Assembly (NCBI RefSeq): GCF_036850765.1
Contig: NC_089492.1
Span: 288,088,590-288,152,589, forward strand
DNA: 64,000 bases
Source: Saccopteryx bilineata
Lineage: Eukaryota > Chordata > Mammalia > Chiroptera > Emballonuridae
Reading direction: 5' to 3'
Positions 1 through 12,010 of the stretch are shown here, in pieces (position 1 is the first letter of the stretch; every line of letters starts with the position of its first letter). The notes beneath the pieces are model-generated. The model worked only from the letters and a program-made list of their open reading frames with translations, was not told where the DNA came from and searched no databases. Made by a program: the position numbers and the translations under genes.

Positions 1-2446
1 AACAGGACTTAGTGACATTTTTTTTTCCAGTGACATTGATAAACATTTAAAATAGGATCTCTGAGTCTATCAGCTCATCCTAAATCCGCGGTTATTCTAA
101 CTTTCAAACTCTAGGTGAATGCTTTAAAAATCTGCCTATGAGAAATCTGTACCTATCGCTATGGCATTTGTGACTCATTTGTCCTGTTAATGCAGACGGT
201 GACATAAATGTCTGGCAGAGAGCTAAATCCACACTCTGTCAAGGCGTTTTCTAGTCTCTACTCAGAGACTTATGCAACCTGCCTACTTCTCCCCAAGACA
301 CGAACAGCTGGGATTATTTCCTCCATAATGAAATGGCAAAAGTTATCCCCCCCCCCCATTCCCCAGTCTCCTCCAGTGCTGAGTCGGAATGCCAAGTTCC
401 TGTAAATGCATGGTGACATGATGCCAAGTTCCTGTGAATTCACGGTGACATGATATGAGCAGCTCGCACTGCCCGGAGCAAACAGCCCTGCAAATCCCTT
501 GGGGATGCCCATGTAGGGAGGGGTGCCCGGCACATCGGCTGCCCCTGGGACAAGCAGAGAGTCATTCTTGGTTTAAACTCAAATGATTCAGGTTCTACCA
601 TGTTTCAGAAGATGACCCCCCCTTTTTTTTTTTTGCTCAGAGCCTTTCAGGGAAAAAGTCACATGCTACAAAATACAAGCGTAAGATTCATGAACACATG
701 TGGATTCCAGAATACCTTTAAGAGAAGGTGAAAGATTTTCTTCTCCCTTCATAGTCTCTCTGTGGACGAGGACAGAAGACCTAACTGGGGACATCATGCT
801 GAGAAAAAAATGTCACTGGTTTTTTTATTATTATTTTTAATATTGTAATAATCACCCGTCAAGAACTTGATTTTCTATGGAAACCGCAGGCATGACTGAG
901 ATGCTCGGAAAGGAAAATGAATGTCTTTGGCTGCACTTGTCACGCAGCCGATGACTTTGGTTACATCTGGGAGGAGAAAGCCTGCAGGTGACCTCTCCCC
1001 CTCCATCCTATTCCCGAGTACCCCCCTCGCCTCCTCCGGAGGGCCACCCAGCACCACCAGCCCCCCCCCCCCCCATGAGCCTGGGGACACCTGTCCTGCA
1101 CAGACTGGGCCTCTTTAAGTCGCTGGGTGCCGCTCTCTCATTGACTCATACATGTCATAGTTCGTATGAATAAGACTTTCCTAGATGAACTCAGACAGAG
1201 CTAAATTGCCCGGCGAGGAGGAGCAATTTTCATTTACAGAAAACTATTACGGACCATAAAACGCTCTCCCAGTGACGCTCCCCAATTCCTGACAGCCCAG
1301 GGCTGGCAGCCACCTCCTTCCTGCGTGGCTTCCACACAGAGGCCGCCGCCACCCCTCAGCCTGCATGGAGCCGGCCCCTCTCCCCGTGGCTGTCTGAACC
1401 TAACAAAAATCATCTCCTTTTGTCATGTTAGTGAATGATGCCCCTCGTTGGGAAAAATGCACAGGTTCCTATAAGAGGTCCACGTAATGAAACACAGAAA
1501 TCTGACTCAACAAACGTGTTGGTTTGTAACAATACGCTTCCCAGACTTCCTGTTGCAAAAACAAAGTGGTTTTTGTTTTTTCTGTACTGCGTTCTGGGCA
1601 ACACATTGAAAGGATTGTGCGACCATTCCAATGAAAACAGCCTCCTTTGCTTCTGCACAGGAACTTGGAGACACCGCACCTGGGTCTGCATTCCCGAAAC
1701 CTGCACCTGGTTTGCTCTGCCAGCCTGGTCCCCGTCGCCCAGCCACTGAGACTGGCCCCCCCTCCCCGGTCCACTTTGGCTGCACCCAGTCCCGCCCTGT
1801 GATGGGACCGTTTCTAACTGGCTCCCCATCCTCAGAGCCCAAGCTTCTCTCCTTTCCTCCCAGTTATAGCAGGAGACTTGGTTTCTCATCTTAAACAGAA
1901 AATGGCAGCCAACAGACCCCCTCCATGGCCAGCCACCAAGCCACCAACACCCCTGTATCCTCCCAGTCTTTCCTCCTTTCCTTCATCCCTGGGATGAAGG
2001 TTCCCGTCCGTCCATCCATGCCCTGAGCTGCGGTGCCCTTCCCCGAGACCGCCCTCTACCATCATCCCTCATTCTCGTACCTCCCACACCTGCCTTCTGG
2101 CCCCACAGACCAGGAGCCCGGTACTCCTCCTCCGACAGTCCATCTCTCCTTCTCACCTCAGCTGACACAGCTGCCCAGCTGTTGGCTCCCTACTGTCCAC
2201 TGCCTGCCACCTTTTTTTTTTTTTTTAATAAAACCTCCTGTGTTTGGCTGGCCACATGCTTGTGACTGTGGCCATGCCACTAAGTTCCTGTGGGTCTGCA
2301 CAGGGGGTGTGGGCAGCTCCTAGGACCTCTCTCTCAAAGAGGCTGCTTGTCCTTGGGACAGGAACGTGGACATGAGGGCATGTGCTGGACTTGACGAGGT
2401 GGACGTAGACAATACCTTGGGGGACAGTGAGATATAAAAGGAGAGC
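1..2446. other. Unassigned non-coding stretch
   Basis: I recognise no gene, RNA gene or repeat family here. The open frames are short, overlap on both strands and show no domain or splice-site structure. Homopolymer runs occur (C runs near 351 and 1064, T runs near 622 and 2212). The interval 1150-1330 has balanced composition with no simple repeats and could be a conserved non-coding element, but this cannot be judged without alignment to other genomes. Confidence 0.5.
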
Positions 2447-2808
2447 TGATTCTGGCTGGTTGGCTCAGCGGTAGAGCATCAGCCTGGCGTGTGGATGTCC
2501 CGGGTTCAATTCCCAGCCAAGGCACACAGGAGAAGCACCCATCTACTTCTCCACCCTTCCCCCTCTCCTTTCTCTCTATCTCTCTCATCCCCTCCCACAG
2601 CCAAGGCTCCATTGGAACAAAGTTGGCCCGGGCGCTAAGGACAGCTCCATGGCCTCAGCCTCAGGTGCTAGAATGGCTCCAGTTGCAACAGAGCAACGCT
2701 GTGATGGGCAGAGCATCGCCCCCTGGTGAGCATGCCGGGTGGATCCTGGTTGGGCGCATGCAGGAGTCTGTCTGACTGCCTCCCCGCTTCTCACTTCAAA
2801 AAAATATT
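2447..2808 (+). mobile_element. tRNA-derived SINE, type A (Rhin-1-like), older copy
   Basis: The head carries a Pol III A box (TGGCTCAGCGGTAGAG) and a B box (GGTTCAATTCC), followed by the CT-rich body, the CTCCATTGGAAC segment, the GGGTGGATCC segment and an A-rich tail. Many CpG sites of younger copies are mutated here, which suggests an older insertion. There is one internal CCCCCTGGTG module. The flanks AAAAGGAGAG and AAAAAGAGAG may be a degenerate target duplication. A short GA repeat follows at 2815-2832. Confidence 0.85.
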
Positions 2809-2832
2809 TAAAAAGAGAGAGAGAGAGAGAGC

Positions 2833-4195
2833 CAGGACCCAGGATGAGCTCAGGGGACAGAGCCACCCACCCAATGAGTGCTGGGCTTTGACAGAGAGAA
2901 GACTAAACCTCCCATCCTGTCAGAGCCGCTGTCGTTTGTGTGAAAGCAGGCCAGCCAGTATCTTACTTACGATGCTCACTCCTCCCCATCATTCCTTCTT
3001 ACTCTGAACCCACTGCAACCAAGCTTCCCCACCTGTGGGCGGGGTGTGCTCTCCTACGATAAAAACCCACCAGGAGACCCAAAGGACATTATCATTCCTC
3101 GGCATCCCAGACGGTGCTGACCCTGCTGCCTGGCCTCTCCCTCTGGTTGTCATCCCCCACCACATGCCCTCCTAGGGTGATTCAATCTGCTGCCACCCTT
3201 CAAACCACGGAGACAACAGCTCTGGCCAACTCAAGCCAAAATAGAGCCTATCCGCAGGGTATAGAGTAGCTTGCAAGTTCAAAGTGAAAGGTGACACCCA
3301 GACTCAGAAAGAACAAGGTCAGGGATGTAGGAAAACAGGAACAACATGACAATCTCACCAGCCTGTTCCCTCTGAGAGAACCCAGCTCCAGCCACTAGAA
3401 ACACCTGCGTGACTCTGCTACGAATTCCTGCTTCAGGAGGAACATGTTACCTGGCAGTCTTATCAAGACTCTGCCCAACAGGAGGGGGCGGGCACCCAGT
3501 ATCAGCCTGCTGTATCAGAACACAGGACAGTAGATGCCAGGCAAGCAAAAATACCAGAGGGTCACCCCAACCCGCCCCTGGGCTGCCCAACCACCTGGCA
3601 TTCTGCTTTATATGCAAATAATTCCACAATTGCCCGCAATAAAATGCAACTATCATATATGCAAATGACAGGAAGTCTGCTTATCACACAGCACCCAGTC
3701 ATTCCATACACAAATGCTTTCACCTTCAAGTTCAGAATCTGGAGGAAAACCTGTCTTCCTCTGGTTCTGTCACAATCCCGTGTGGCTATGTTGCAAACTC
3801 CGAGTCAAAGCTACGTTTAGCCACTGCGAACACAGGCCGTATGCAACCACGAAGTACAGGGGGAACCAGAGGGTCAAGTAATGAGAAACAAGCGAGTGGG
3901 TAGGTTCATACATCCATTCCTGTCCTGCCCGGGGCTGGCCCCTTTCACTGGTTCCCGGTTTGGTGTGGGTGGAGGGGGACTCGGACCCTCATTTGTGGAA
4001 GGTTTGCTCCTGTGGTCGTGTCCTCCGCCCAGATGGACATGGTGGTCTCCTCTGCTGGGTGCTCCAGACACGCTGCTTTGAGCCTACAAACATTGCAAGG
4101 GTCTTTGGACACGACTGAGCTCTGAAAGAAATACTGGCCATCAAAGGAGAGAGAAGATGGAAAATCAACACTAATAATAATGTCAAAGTCAAAAT
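2833..4195. other. Unassigned non-coding stretch
   Basis: No gene or confident repeat is seen. Two ATGCAAAT octamers occur at about 3612 and 3659, on either side of an AATAAAA near 3639. This layout could belong to an old LTR, but no matching ends or target duplication were found. ORFs at 3409-3656 and 3874-4192 overlap on opposite strands and look like chance frames. Confidence 0.4.
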
Positions 4196-4199
4196 TGTG

Positions 4200-4545
4200 T
4201 AACGCTCTTCAGAAATTTAATAACAAAAATAGGTAATAGCCAAGATCTGGAAGCAGCCCAAGTGCCCATGAGTAAATGTATGGATGAAAAAAAAAAAGCT
4301 GTGGTACATTTTACACAGTGAAATACCACTCAGCCATAAAAAGAAAAGAAAATCTTAACTTTTACAAGAGCAGGGATGAACCTGGAGATTATTAGGCTAA
4401 CTGAAATAAGCCAGGCAGAGAAAGACAAGTACCACATGGTCTCACTTATATGGGGCATCTAGTGAACACAATAAACTAACAAACAGAATAGAAACAGACT
4501 CACAGATGCAGAGAACAGACTGACAGCTGTCAGTGGAAGGGGTTT
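4200..4545 (+). mobile_element. L1 LINE fragment, 3' end
   Basis: The sequence follows the familiar 3' end of mammalian L1: the AAGTGCCCATGAGTAAATG segment, ATACCACTCAGCCATAAAA, ATGAACCTGGAGATTATTAG, then TACCACATGGTCTCACTTAT. It is forward-oriented and truncated at both ends, with no open reading frame left. It is immediately upstream of the hAT element at 4632. Confidence 0.8.
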
Positions 4546-4631
4546 GGGGGCAGCTAAGAAGCCCATGCATCTGGTGCTGGTGTACACGGTAAGACTAGCA
4601 ACCCCCGGCGGTTTGAGGCTACACCATAGGA

Positions 4632-4944
4632 CAGGGGTCCCCAAACTTTTTACACAGGGGGCCAGTTCATTGTCCCTCAGACCGTTGGAGGATCGGACTA
4701 TAAAAAAAACTATGAACAAATCCCTATGCACACTGCACATATCTTATTTTAAAGTAAAAAAACAAAACGGGAACAAATACAATATTTAAAATAAAGAACA
4801 AGTAAATTTAAATCAACAAACTGACCAGTATTTCAACGAGAACTATGCTCCTCTCACTGACCACCAGTGAAAGAGGTGCCCCTTCCGGAAGTGCGGCGGG
4901 GGCCGGATAAATGGCCTCAGGGGGCCGTAGTTTGGGGACCCCTG
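4632..4944. mobile_element. Non-autonomous hAT element (313 bp)
   Basis: The ends are perfect 16-bp terminal inverted repeats (CAGGGGTCCCCAAACT and AGTTTGGGGACCCCTG). The flanks CCATAGGA (4624-4631) and CGATAGGG (4945-4952) form a 6/8 match target duplication with central TA, the Buster-type preference. There is no coding capacity; the interior is AT-rich, with GC-rich subterminal segments beside the inverted repeats. It must have been mobilised by a transposase supplied elsewhere. Confidence 0.88.
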
Positions 4945-4952
4945 CGATAGGG

Positions 4953-7854
4953 TGAGGGTATCGCATGGCAGCCGGGCCCAGCTGAAGCGACTCCTCTCGC
5001 TCTCCGATCCCCTCCCACGTGGTGGTTTGTGGATCACCCAGTAAGTTGGAAAGAACAGGTGCCTCCGATGTGCCCTACGCGGCCTGCAAAACCCAGCCAC
5101 CTTCCACCCGACGGCAGGGGACTCAGAGAGCTGCAGCCGTTTCTTCACTTTGGAGGGGTAGTCCCGGCTCATCCCAGACCACTAGACCCCCCCCCCCGAA
5201 AGTTCACATACCCTTGCACCCTCAAGGACTTACTCTTCAGCCATCAGACCCCGATGTTTCTCACCAGTTACCTATGACACCTGCTACCACCTACGGTTAC
5301 CGTCTAAACCAGGAAATTTTTGTTTATGACTGTTCCCTCCGTCCTCCATCCCCTCCCCCACCCCCAACCATCACAGAGTCCAAGATGAACAGTGCTTTGC
5401 TAACACAGGATACAAGGACTATATTACAAAAACACATTTGTGTGGAGAAAAAAAAAAAAAAAACCTGGAAATGCATTAGGATCAAGAAGAAAAATCGGCT
5501 TGGTTATTCCATGGTCGCAGATTTGAAATGCATAGGCCTCACATTTATGGGGCTTTTGAGAAGCCTTTTGTTCTGCCCCATTGACTTGAGCTAACGGGGG
5601 TAATGAACTTGGAAACTGAAAAGAATTACTGCCCGGGCAGCTCTTCCATGTTCCCAACTTTCTTTTCATGGGGTCTCTTTCCTGGTGGCAATAACATTTG
5701 TTGACTCTGAAAATGAGAGAAGACACTTTTCAGGGCAGGACGTCTCCATGGTGCGCCGGTCCCTGGTCCCCATCCGCGAAGCTCGGACACCCCCACCCCC
5801 CCCCCCCCCCCCCCCGTGAGGGGCTGGGCAGCGCGGAGAAAGCAGCGGTCCCGACAGAAACAATGTTCACTTGGAGAATAGGGAAAGGGACAGATTTATT
5901 CCCGTTCCACTTGTCCTCCAGAACACGGTTTCATCAGAATGCAAAGGGTAATCAGCCCAGGAGACAAGTTGCTAACTGCACGGGCGATTTGGTCTGGGTT
6001 TCGCGTTTGGGAACATTCACTCCCATTATGCGGTTCTGGCAGTCAACGCACCTGCGTGTTTCCAATTTCTAATGTTCAACCTAGGAAGTTACGGTTTCCC
6101 CCTTCTTGAAATGATTCAAGTTTGCACGAACGATCCTATGTTGAACATATTTTAATTTCCACAATGAGACTATTCATGGCCTACAAATCAAACAAGAAAT
6201 GTTCTTCAGGGAGCACAGGGAACAAAATTTCAAATACAGGCTCCAGGTTGAAGCCATTGTACGAGCACTACACACCACAAGTTGTTCCCACCCCCCAGCC
6301 CCCAGAGAAAGGTACATGTCATCTGCAGTATCTTCCTGCACCTTTGCCTGGGGCAGGTGGCCACTACTGTCTTGTTTGGGTCCTGATTTTACAAAAGTTT
6401 GTCCTGGAAGGAGTGCTGGAGATGTCACTTTTCATGATGATGAATATCTTTTCAGAGGTGGTAATAAGCACCAACGAACCTGTTACGTTTTCTGCATACA
6501 TCTCTTTAAAAAAAAAGGCTTTTGGCTAGAAGGCTCCAAGCTCCTTTGAAAGTCCCCAGGATTCTGGTTTCTAAAGTAGTTTGTATCTGAGACAATAAAT
6601 AAGGTTTCTGGGGATGACATCGGGGCATGGACAGACATCTCAAGCAGCCCCCACGGCAGGCGACACTGGCAAGGAGGGAGTCGGGCTGCCCCTGTTCTAG
6701 GAAGAAAGTGGCAAGTCCCTCCCTCTGGAGCAGAAGAGCCGACACGCAGACCTTCCCCATTCTGTAGGGCGACACGCAATAAATTCTCCATTTTGGCTTC
6801 TTTCTCCATGTTGGAAAAAGAGGCAAACGAGGCCAGAAAGGAAAACCGATGTTTCTTCTCTGATTAGTTGGGGACAATTTGAGAAGCATATTCTTACTGA
6901 AGAAGAAAAGCTATCAGTGGTTAAAGAGCCCACACTCAAAAGGGCACGCGGAGCCATGGGATCCCCGAAACCGTTCCTGGGAGAACAGGGGACAGAGGCC
7001 CTCCGGTGGAGATGCGCTGAGCCAAAGCGACAGAAATCAGGGGCGGATGTGGAGAAACCGCATTTTAGATTTGTTTTCAGATCTGCTTGAAATCGTTTCA
7101 AATGTCCCAGAACAACAGGACAGTGTCCAGGAATGGCCAGGAGTGGAGTGGGCTTGGGCCAGGGAGTCCCGAGTGTTCCGCGCTGTGAAACATGTGTGCT
7201 GGGTGGGTGGGTGGGGGGGGGGGGTGACAGAGCGCCTCCCCGCCCCAGCTCGGCCCCAGGTCGGGAGAGATGCAGGCGAAGGGCGAGGAGGAATGAGACC
7301 CGAGTGTGGAGTCTAGGAAGTGGGGCTTCCACTGGGGAGAAACAAGTGGGGAGAGTTCAGAGGGCAGCTCTCTTTCCTTCAAGGATGGAGACGTGTCGAT
7401 CTGAATTCTTGAAAGATGACCCGGGCTGCAGTGCGGACCAGGGCTTGGAGGGCAGGAGACTGGAGTACGCCAAGGAGACTTGGCGTGAAAGCAGGTGATA
7501 AATGATGGTGGCCCGGGCCGTGTGGATGGCAGCGGGGCGCGGTTGTGTGTGAGAAGATTGGGGACAGAACCACTACCCAGCCTGCCCGCCGCTGCCCGGC
7601 TGAGGGAAGGGCAGGTGGCGGAGGGAACGCGGGTTCTGTCCCAGCACACCATGTCTGCAGTCGTGGACTGGAGGGACCTCCCTGGAAGCCGGGGCCTCTG
7701 TCCGCTGCTCAGGAGTGGGATCAGGCACTGACCATGCTGCTTCCCGGGGTCACTGGGCTATGTAAATAATAAGCAAAGCCCTGGGGGTGATGACATTGCC
7801 AAGGGAGAGGGAGAGGTAAAGAGACCTGGGGGCAGGCATGGCTGTTTATACTGA
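4953..7854. other. Unassigned non-coding stretch
   Basis: No gene is supported. The longest frames (4843-5594, 6122-6549, 6697-7332, 7098-7652) overlap on both strands, carry poly-P or poly-G runs and show no recognisable domain. A C-run of about 20 lies near 5797-5815, and a G-run of about 10 lies near 7212. Parts (5980-6560) are AT-balanced and lack recognisable repeats, so they may be unique sequence. Confidence 0.4.
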
Positions 7855-7855
7855 C

Positions 7856-7892
<37 letters not shown>

Positions 7893-8207
7893 TTTAGAGA
7901 CAGAGAGTCAGAGAGAGGGATAGATAGGGACAGACAGACAGAAACAGAGAGAGGTGAGAGCATCAATCATCAGTTTTTCGTTGCGACACCTTAGTTGTTC
8001 ATTGATTGTTTTCTCATATGTGCCTTGACCGTGGGCCTTCAGCAGACCGAGTAACCCCTTGCTCGAGCCAACGACTTTGGGTCTAAACTGGTGAGCTTTG
8101 CTCAAACCAGATGAGCCCATGCTCAAGTGGGAGACCTTGGGGGTCTTGAACCTGGGTCCTTGGCATCCCAGTCCAATGCTCTATCCACCGCGCCACTGCC
8201 TGGTCAG
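7855..8207 (-). mobile_element. tRNA-derived SINE, type B, reverse strand
   Basis: On the minus strand it reads as a GCCTGACCAGG head, a tRNA-like promoter region, the GGTTACTCGG-type body, CACATATGAGAAA and a CT-rich tail. The 3' tail appears as a (TTA)n microsatellite at 7858-7890 on the plus strand. The target duplication is GCTGTTTATACTGA at 7841-7854 against GCTGTTTATGTTGA at 8208-8221. Family B differs from family A in its body, so the window holds at least two major SINE families. Confidence 0.88.
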
Positions 8208-8221
8208 GCTGTTTATGTTGA

Positions 8222-9511
8222 TTTGAAAAGATAACTGTTTCACCTTTGAACTGGGTGCGCCTGCCCTCTTGACGCCAGTCCCAAACGGCTCCCCTTATAA
8301 CCTCCCCTTGACCCTACGGAGCATTCCGCATCCAGACGGCTGCAGCCTAAGCCAGGCCCTTTCACTCCGTCTAGCCTCATGAACATCCCAACCAGTCTTA
8401 GGAAAAGCCAAGTCACGGGCTGAGACGCTACGTGCATCCACTGGTAAGAATTTCCAGCTTCGCATCGTTTCTGGATTGAGGCTCCCCGCTCACGGTTGGC
8501 TTATGAAGTTCCTAATTAAACGAGGACAGGGACGTGCATTCATTATTTCTTTATGAGCAAACAGCCTCTGATAGGGAAGCCCGGCATCATTGCCAACGTG
8601 TGCCGACATGATCCTTCCCACCCTGGGCTCACGAGGTATGGCTGGAGAGAAACGGGATCTGCTGTTTTCACAGCATGTCCGTATTCAGAGAGTGTTTGCC
8701 TCTTCAAAGCAGGAGGACTCGTTGGTGATTATGTCCTTGGAAAGGACATGCTTGAAACGGCTCCTGGGGGCAAGGTGCTCAAATGCTGACCTGCCCCCAG
8801 GGTCCATGCGTGTCCTTTGAAGAGGATGAGGAAGGGGGCGGGGGCTTGAAGGTTGGAATCAGCCAAGTCACCCGGAGCCAAGTTTGATGAGTAAGAGCAA
8901 AGATAGAGCCAAGTAATATCAGATCAACAAACGTGTCCTGTCTTTGTCCCACCTGAACCGGCTCCTTCCCAGTGTCCGCCCTCTCGGAAGGGCACCCTGT
9001 CCGTCCGCCCGCTCGAAAAATAACTTTGTTATTTATAATTTAAACATATTTGTGTTCCCTCTCCGCTTGGCCTACCCACTCCTGACTCACCCAGGACCAA
9101 TCAGCTTCGTTCTCTGACATCCACTCCGGGGCCTTCCATCGCCTCCTTCCCTCTCTCTCTCTGTGGCATCCTAGTGCAGCCCCCCACCCCCCACCCCCGC
9201 TGCCGCCTCTCCATGAGGTCCCCCATCCCCGGTCCCTCCACCCCCTTCGTGCCCGGCCACACAGCCTTCTTCCCATGAGGCAGGTTCTGTGGTTCTCCTG
9301 CTAAGCTCCCTCCATGTGTCCCTTCACCCCACTGGCACCCGGACAAGTTCCCGAGGGTGGGGGGAAGCCCCACCTGAGCCCCGTCAGCTTTCTTTAGGTT
9401 CCTTGAACTTGCCCAGGGTTTTGCCTCCATTGAGCCACTGTACCTGCTGTTTGCTCAGCCCCGGGACCCTCTCCCACCCCATTCCTGTGGACTCTGCTCC
9501 TATGCAGTGGC
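8222..9511. other. Unassigned non-coding stretch
   Basis: No gene or clear repeat. Short reading frames on both strands between 9040 and 9520 are C-rich/G-rich shadows of each other. There is a C-rich tract at 9180-9200. Confidence 0.4.
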
Positions 9512-9966
9512 GTTAGTTTCCTACTGATAACAAATTACTGCAAACTGGGTGGCTTAAAATGACAGGAAGGTATCCTGTGACAATTCAGAGGGCCAGAAGT
9601 CCAAAATCGAGGTGTTGGCAGGACTGCGTTTCCTCCGAAACCTGTAGAGGAGGGTCCTTCCTGCCTCTTCTGGCTTCTGGGGCTGCCGGCATTCCTTGGC
9701 TTGTGGCTGCATCTCTCTGGTCTCTGCCTTCATCTGCACACGGTGCTCTCGTCTGTGTTGTGTCTCTCTTCTTCTAAGAACACCAATCATACGGATTAAG
9801 GGTTCACCCAAGTTCAGTATGACCTCTTCTTAACTAACTACATTTGCAATGACCTGATTTCCAAATAAGGTCACATTCACAGGTACAGCAGGATGGGACT
9901 TCAACATATCTTTGGGGGTGCGGGGGTGGGGTGGGTGGGACAGGACACACAATTCAACCCATAACA
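9512..9966 (-). mobile_element. ERVL-MaLR type solo LTR (MLT1/MST-like), reverse strand
   Basis: On the minus strand it starts TGTTATGGGTTGAATTGTG, followed by the ATATGTTGAAGTCC and AATAAGGTCAC-region hallmarks and ending with the GTTTAAGCCACCCAG-like segment near 9550. These are classic features of an old mammalian MaLR LTR. No internal retroviral sequence remains. It is degraded and G-rich around 9915-9945. The exact subfamily (MLT1 or MST) is uncertain. Confidence 0.7.
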
Positions 9967-10330
9967 GCAACTGTTAGCTCTCAAACTAGACATCTCTTCC
10001 TCCAAGAGGACTGAGCTCCCCAGGGTTGGCTATCAGTCTTCAGCTTGGTCTTGAGCTCATGGCCTTGGCAAGTCTTCTCTCATCTTAGGTGAACGTACGT
10101 GTTCTGTCGACTTGTCTGTCCCTCACTTAAACGTAAGCTCCTTGCACAAGGGACCCCTGTGCCCGCTGTTTCTCCAGAGCCTGACAAAGTATAGCCGCAG
10201 TGCAGATGTTCAAGACATTTTCATTAATTGAACTTCAAAATCAGTGGCAGGCCAGTGGAAGCCACGGTAGCCTGAAGACTGATTGGATGACATAAAATAA
10301 CAAGACTGTGACCTCCCTCCATCCAGCGCT
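9967..10330. other. Unassigned non-coding stretch
   Basis: The segment 10130-10240 resembles the 3' tail of an L2 or MIR element (a stretch like TCCTTGCACAAGGGACCCCTG and then TTCATTAATTGAA). No gene is seen. Confidence 0.35.
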
Positions 10331-10334
10331 TTGT

Positions 10335-10660
10335 CACTGTCAATGTGTCCAAAGCCGTTATTTCATGGAATCTGCACAGCAACCCAGCAAGAGAGGCCAG
10401 GCTCTACATGTCCCCATTTTCTGGAGAGGAGCACAGAAGTCAAGCTCATGATGAAAAATAAAATGCTTTGGCTAAGACAGGGCCCCTGATTGATCGCTGG
10501 AGCTGGTGGAGGCATCAATAAGTCATCGATCGGGTCTGACTTCCTCATCTCACAGACGGACAACAGGCGCTGGGGAAGCGAGGTGATTCACTTGTAACAT
10601 CTTAGCTGATGACTAGTAAAGCTAGAATTAGAGTCCGAGTCTTTCAGTTTCTAATCAGAT
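10335..10660 (-). mobile_element. MIR SINE fragments, reverse strand
   Basis: Two MIR-like segments in the same orientation: one around 10360-10450 (GTCCCCATTTTCTGGAGAGG) and one around 10540-10650 (CTCATCTCACAGACGGACAA, then the CTAGTAAAGCTAGAATTAGA segment). They could be tandem MIR copies or one copy with a local duplication. MIR is ancient and shared by all mammals; this copy has no function that I can see. Confidence 0.6.
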
Positions 10661-11925
10661 CCCTACCATGCTTGGGTGACAGCAGGATCATCGCAGTCAG
10701 TGTGTACCCTCCCCAAACGGTGCCATGGTACAATCCTACTCATCAGAATATGCAGCACCAGACTTCCTGGGTGGGATTCCTGACTCTCCCCGTTCCGGGC
10801 CGTGTGAACCAGAGGGTTAGATCGATGAGGGACCTTTAGCGATCTGATCTTGAGGGACAATCGATCAATTAGGAGGGGACCTCACAAGTTGATTGACGCC
10901 AAGGCATCTGTGATTGATGTGATGTCTATCCGAGGGGACGCTACTTTTAGAAAGAGGACACCTGGAACCCGTCAGCCCCAGGCACAGATCTCTGCTGCCG
11001 GGCCGGTGCCTCGCGTAGTGCCTGACCCAGTCGGCGCTCAGCAAACAGCGAACGAGTGAACGCAGGCGGAAACTCGGGGCACAGCTGGACTCAAATGTAG
11101 GGGAGGTTCTGAAGCAAGAGGCACAATCCGGAATTTCTCAGTTTATTCTACCGGCTTGAGACATCATCTGTTCCCGGTGGGTACTGGGTTTGCAGAGCCC
11201 TGGAAACTCCTATTGGGGTGAATGAGTACAAACTAACGACTTAGGGAAACTTGGCATTGTGCTACAAATTATAATAGGGTAATGAGCTCCATGCTATCAG
11301 CTTGCAGGGAGTTGGAGTGCATCCTTCTAATGACAATAGATTGCTGTGGCCAACAGCCCATCAAGTACCTCAAGAGAGATTTTGGAAGCAGAGCTGAAAA
11401 TACGTCCCCTACTTGTGCATTCAGCCTAGAATACCATGTGCATTTTTAACTATTCTGAGTCGAGAAAATGTCTTGGAGAAGAACCGCTAAAATAATCACA
11501 ATACTAAGAAGCTGACATTGGGGTTAGAATACAAAGGTTAGATGTTTATCTTATTAGCCTCGAAAGAGGATGGTTGGGTGGGGGGAGTAGAGAATAATCT
11601 TTGATAGATTTTCTGTCCACTAGACAAATATTTATCATGTGCTTACTTGGTCTGGGCACATGCAGATGCAAGGGTCAAAATGCACAAGACAGACCAAGCC
11701 TCGCCCTGGTGGGGTTATTGGATATTAATATGATTTTGTTAACCAAGTTTTGAAAAATTATCTCATGAAGCTTGAAAGGGGTACATTGAGAACAAATAGG
11801 AAAGTCCATGCCAGAAAGAGAAAGAAAAAGAAAAACCCAGAAACAGTGCCCAGGAACTAGAGGGACGCCCAATGGAGAGCTGGTGACTTTTACAAAAGAA
11901 GTGTTGATGTTCTGAATGCGAAATT
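10661..11925. other. Unassigned non-coding stretch
   Basis: A short L2/MIR-like tail is visible near 11005-11060 (a GTGCCTGACCCAGT segment followed by GAACGAGTGAA). The block 10815-10925 is unusually rich in GATC and CGAT words (GATCTGATCTTGAGG, CAATCGATCAATT) without forming a clear tandem repeat. No gene is supported. Confidence 0.35.
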
Positions 11926-11929
11926 AAAA

Positions 11930-12010
11930 CTCCTATAGGACAAGCAGGCAAAAGACAGCAGGCAATTCCAGAAGGAGAGATTCAAATAGCCAGTCAAATT
12001 ATATGCAACT
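11930..12010 (+). mobile_element. L1 ORF2 3' fragment
   Basis: A short forward-oriented match to the region near the end of L1 ORF2: GGCAAAAGACAGCAGGCAAT, then GAGATTCAAATAGCCAGTCA. The same part of L1 recurs at 15160-15260. No reading frame of useful length remains. Confidence 0.5.
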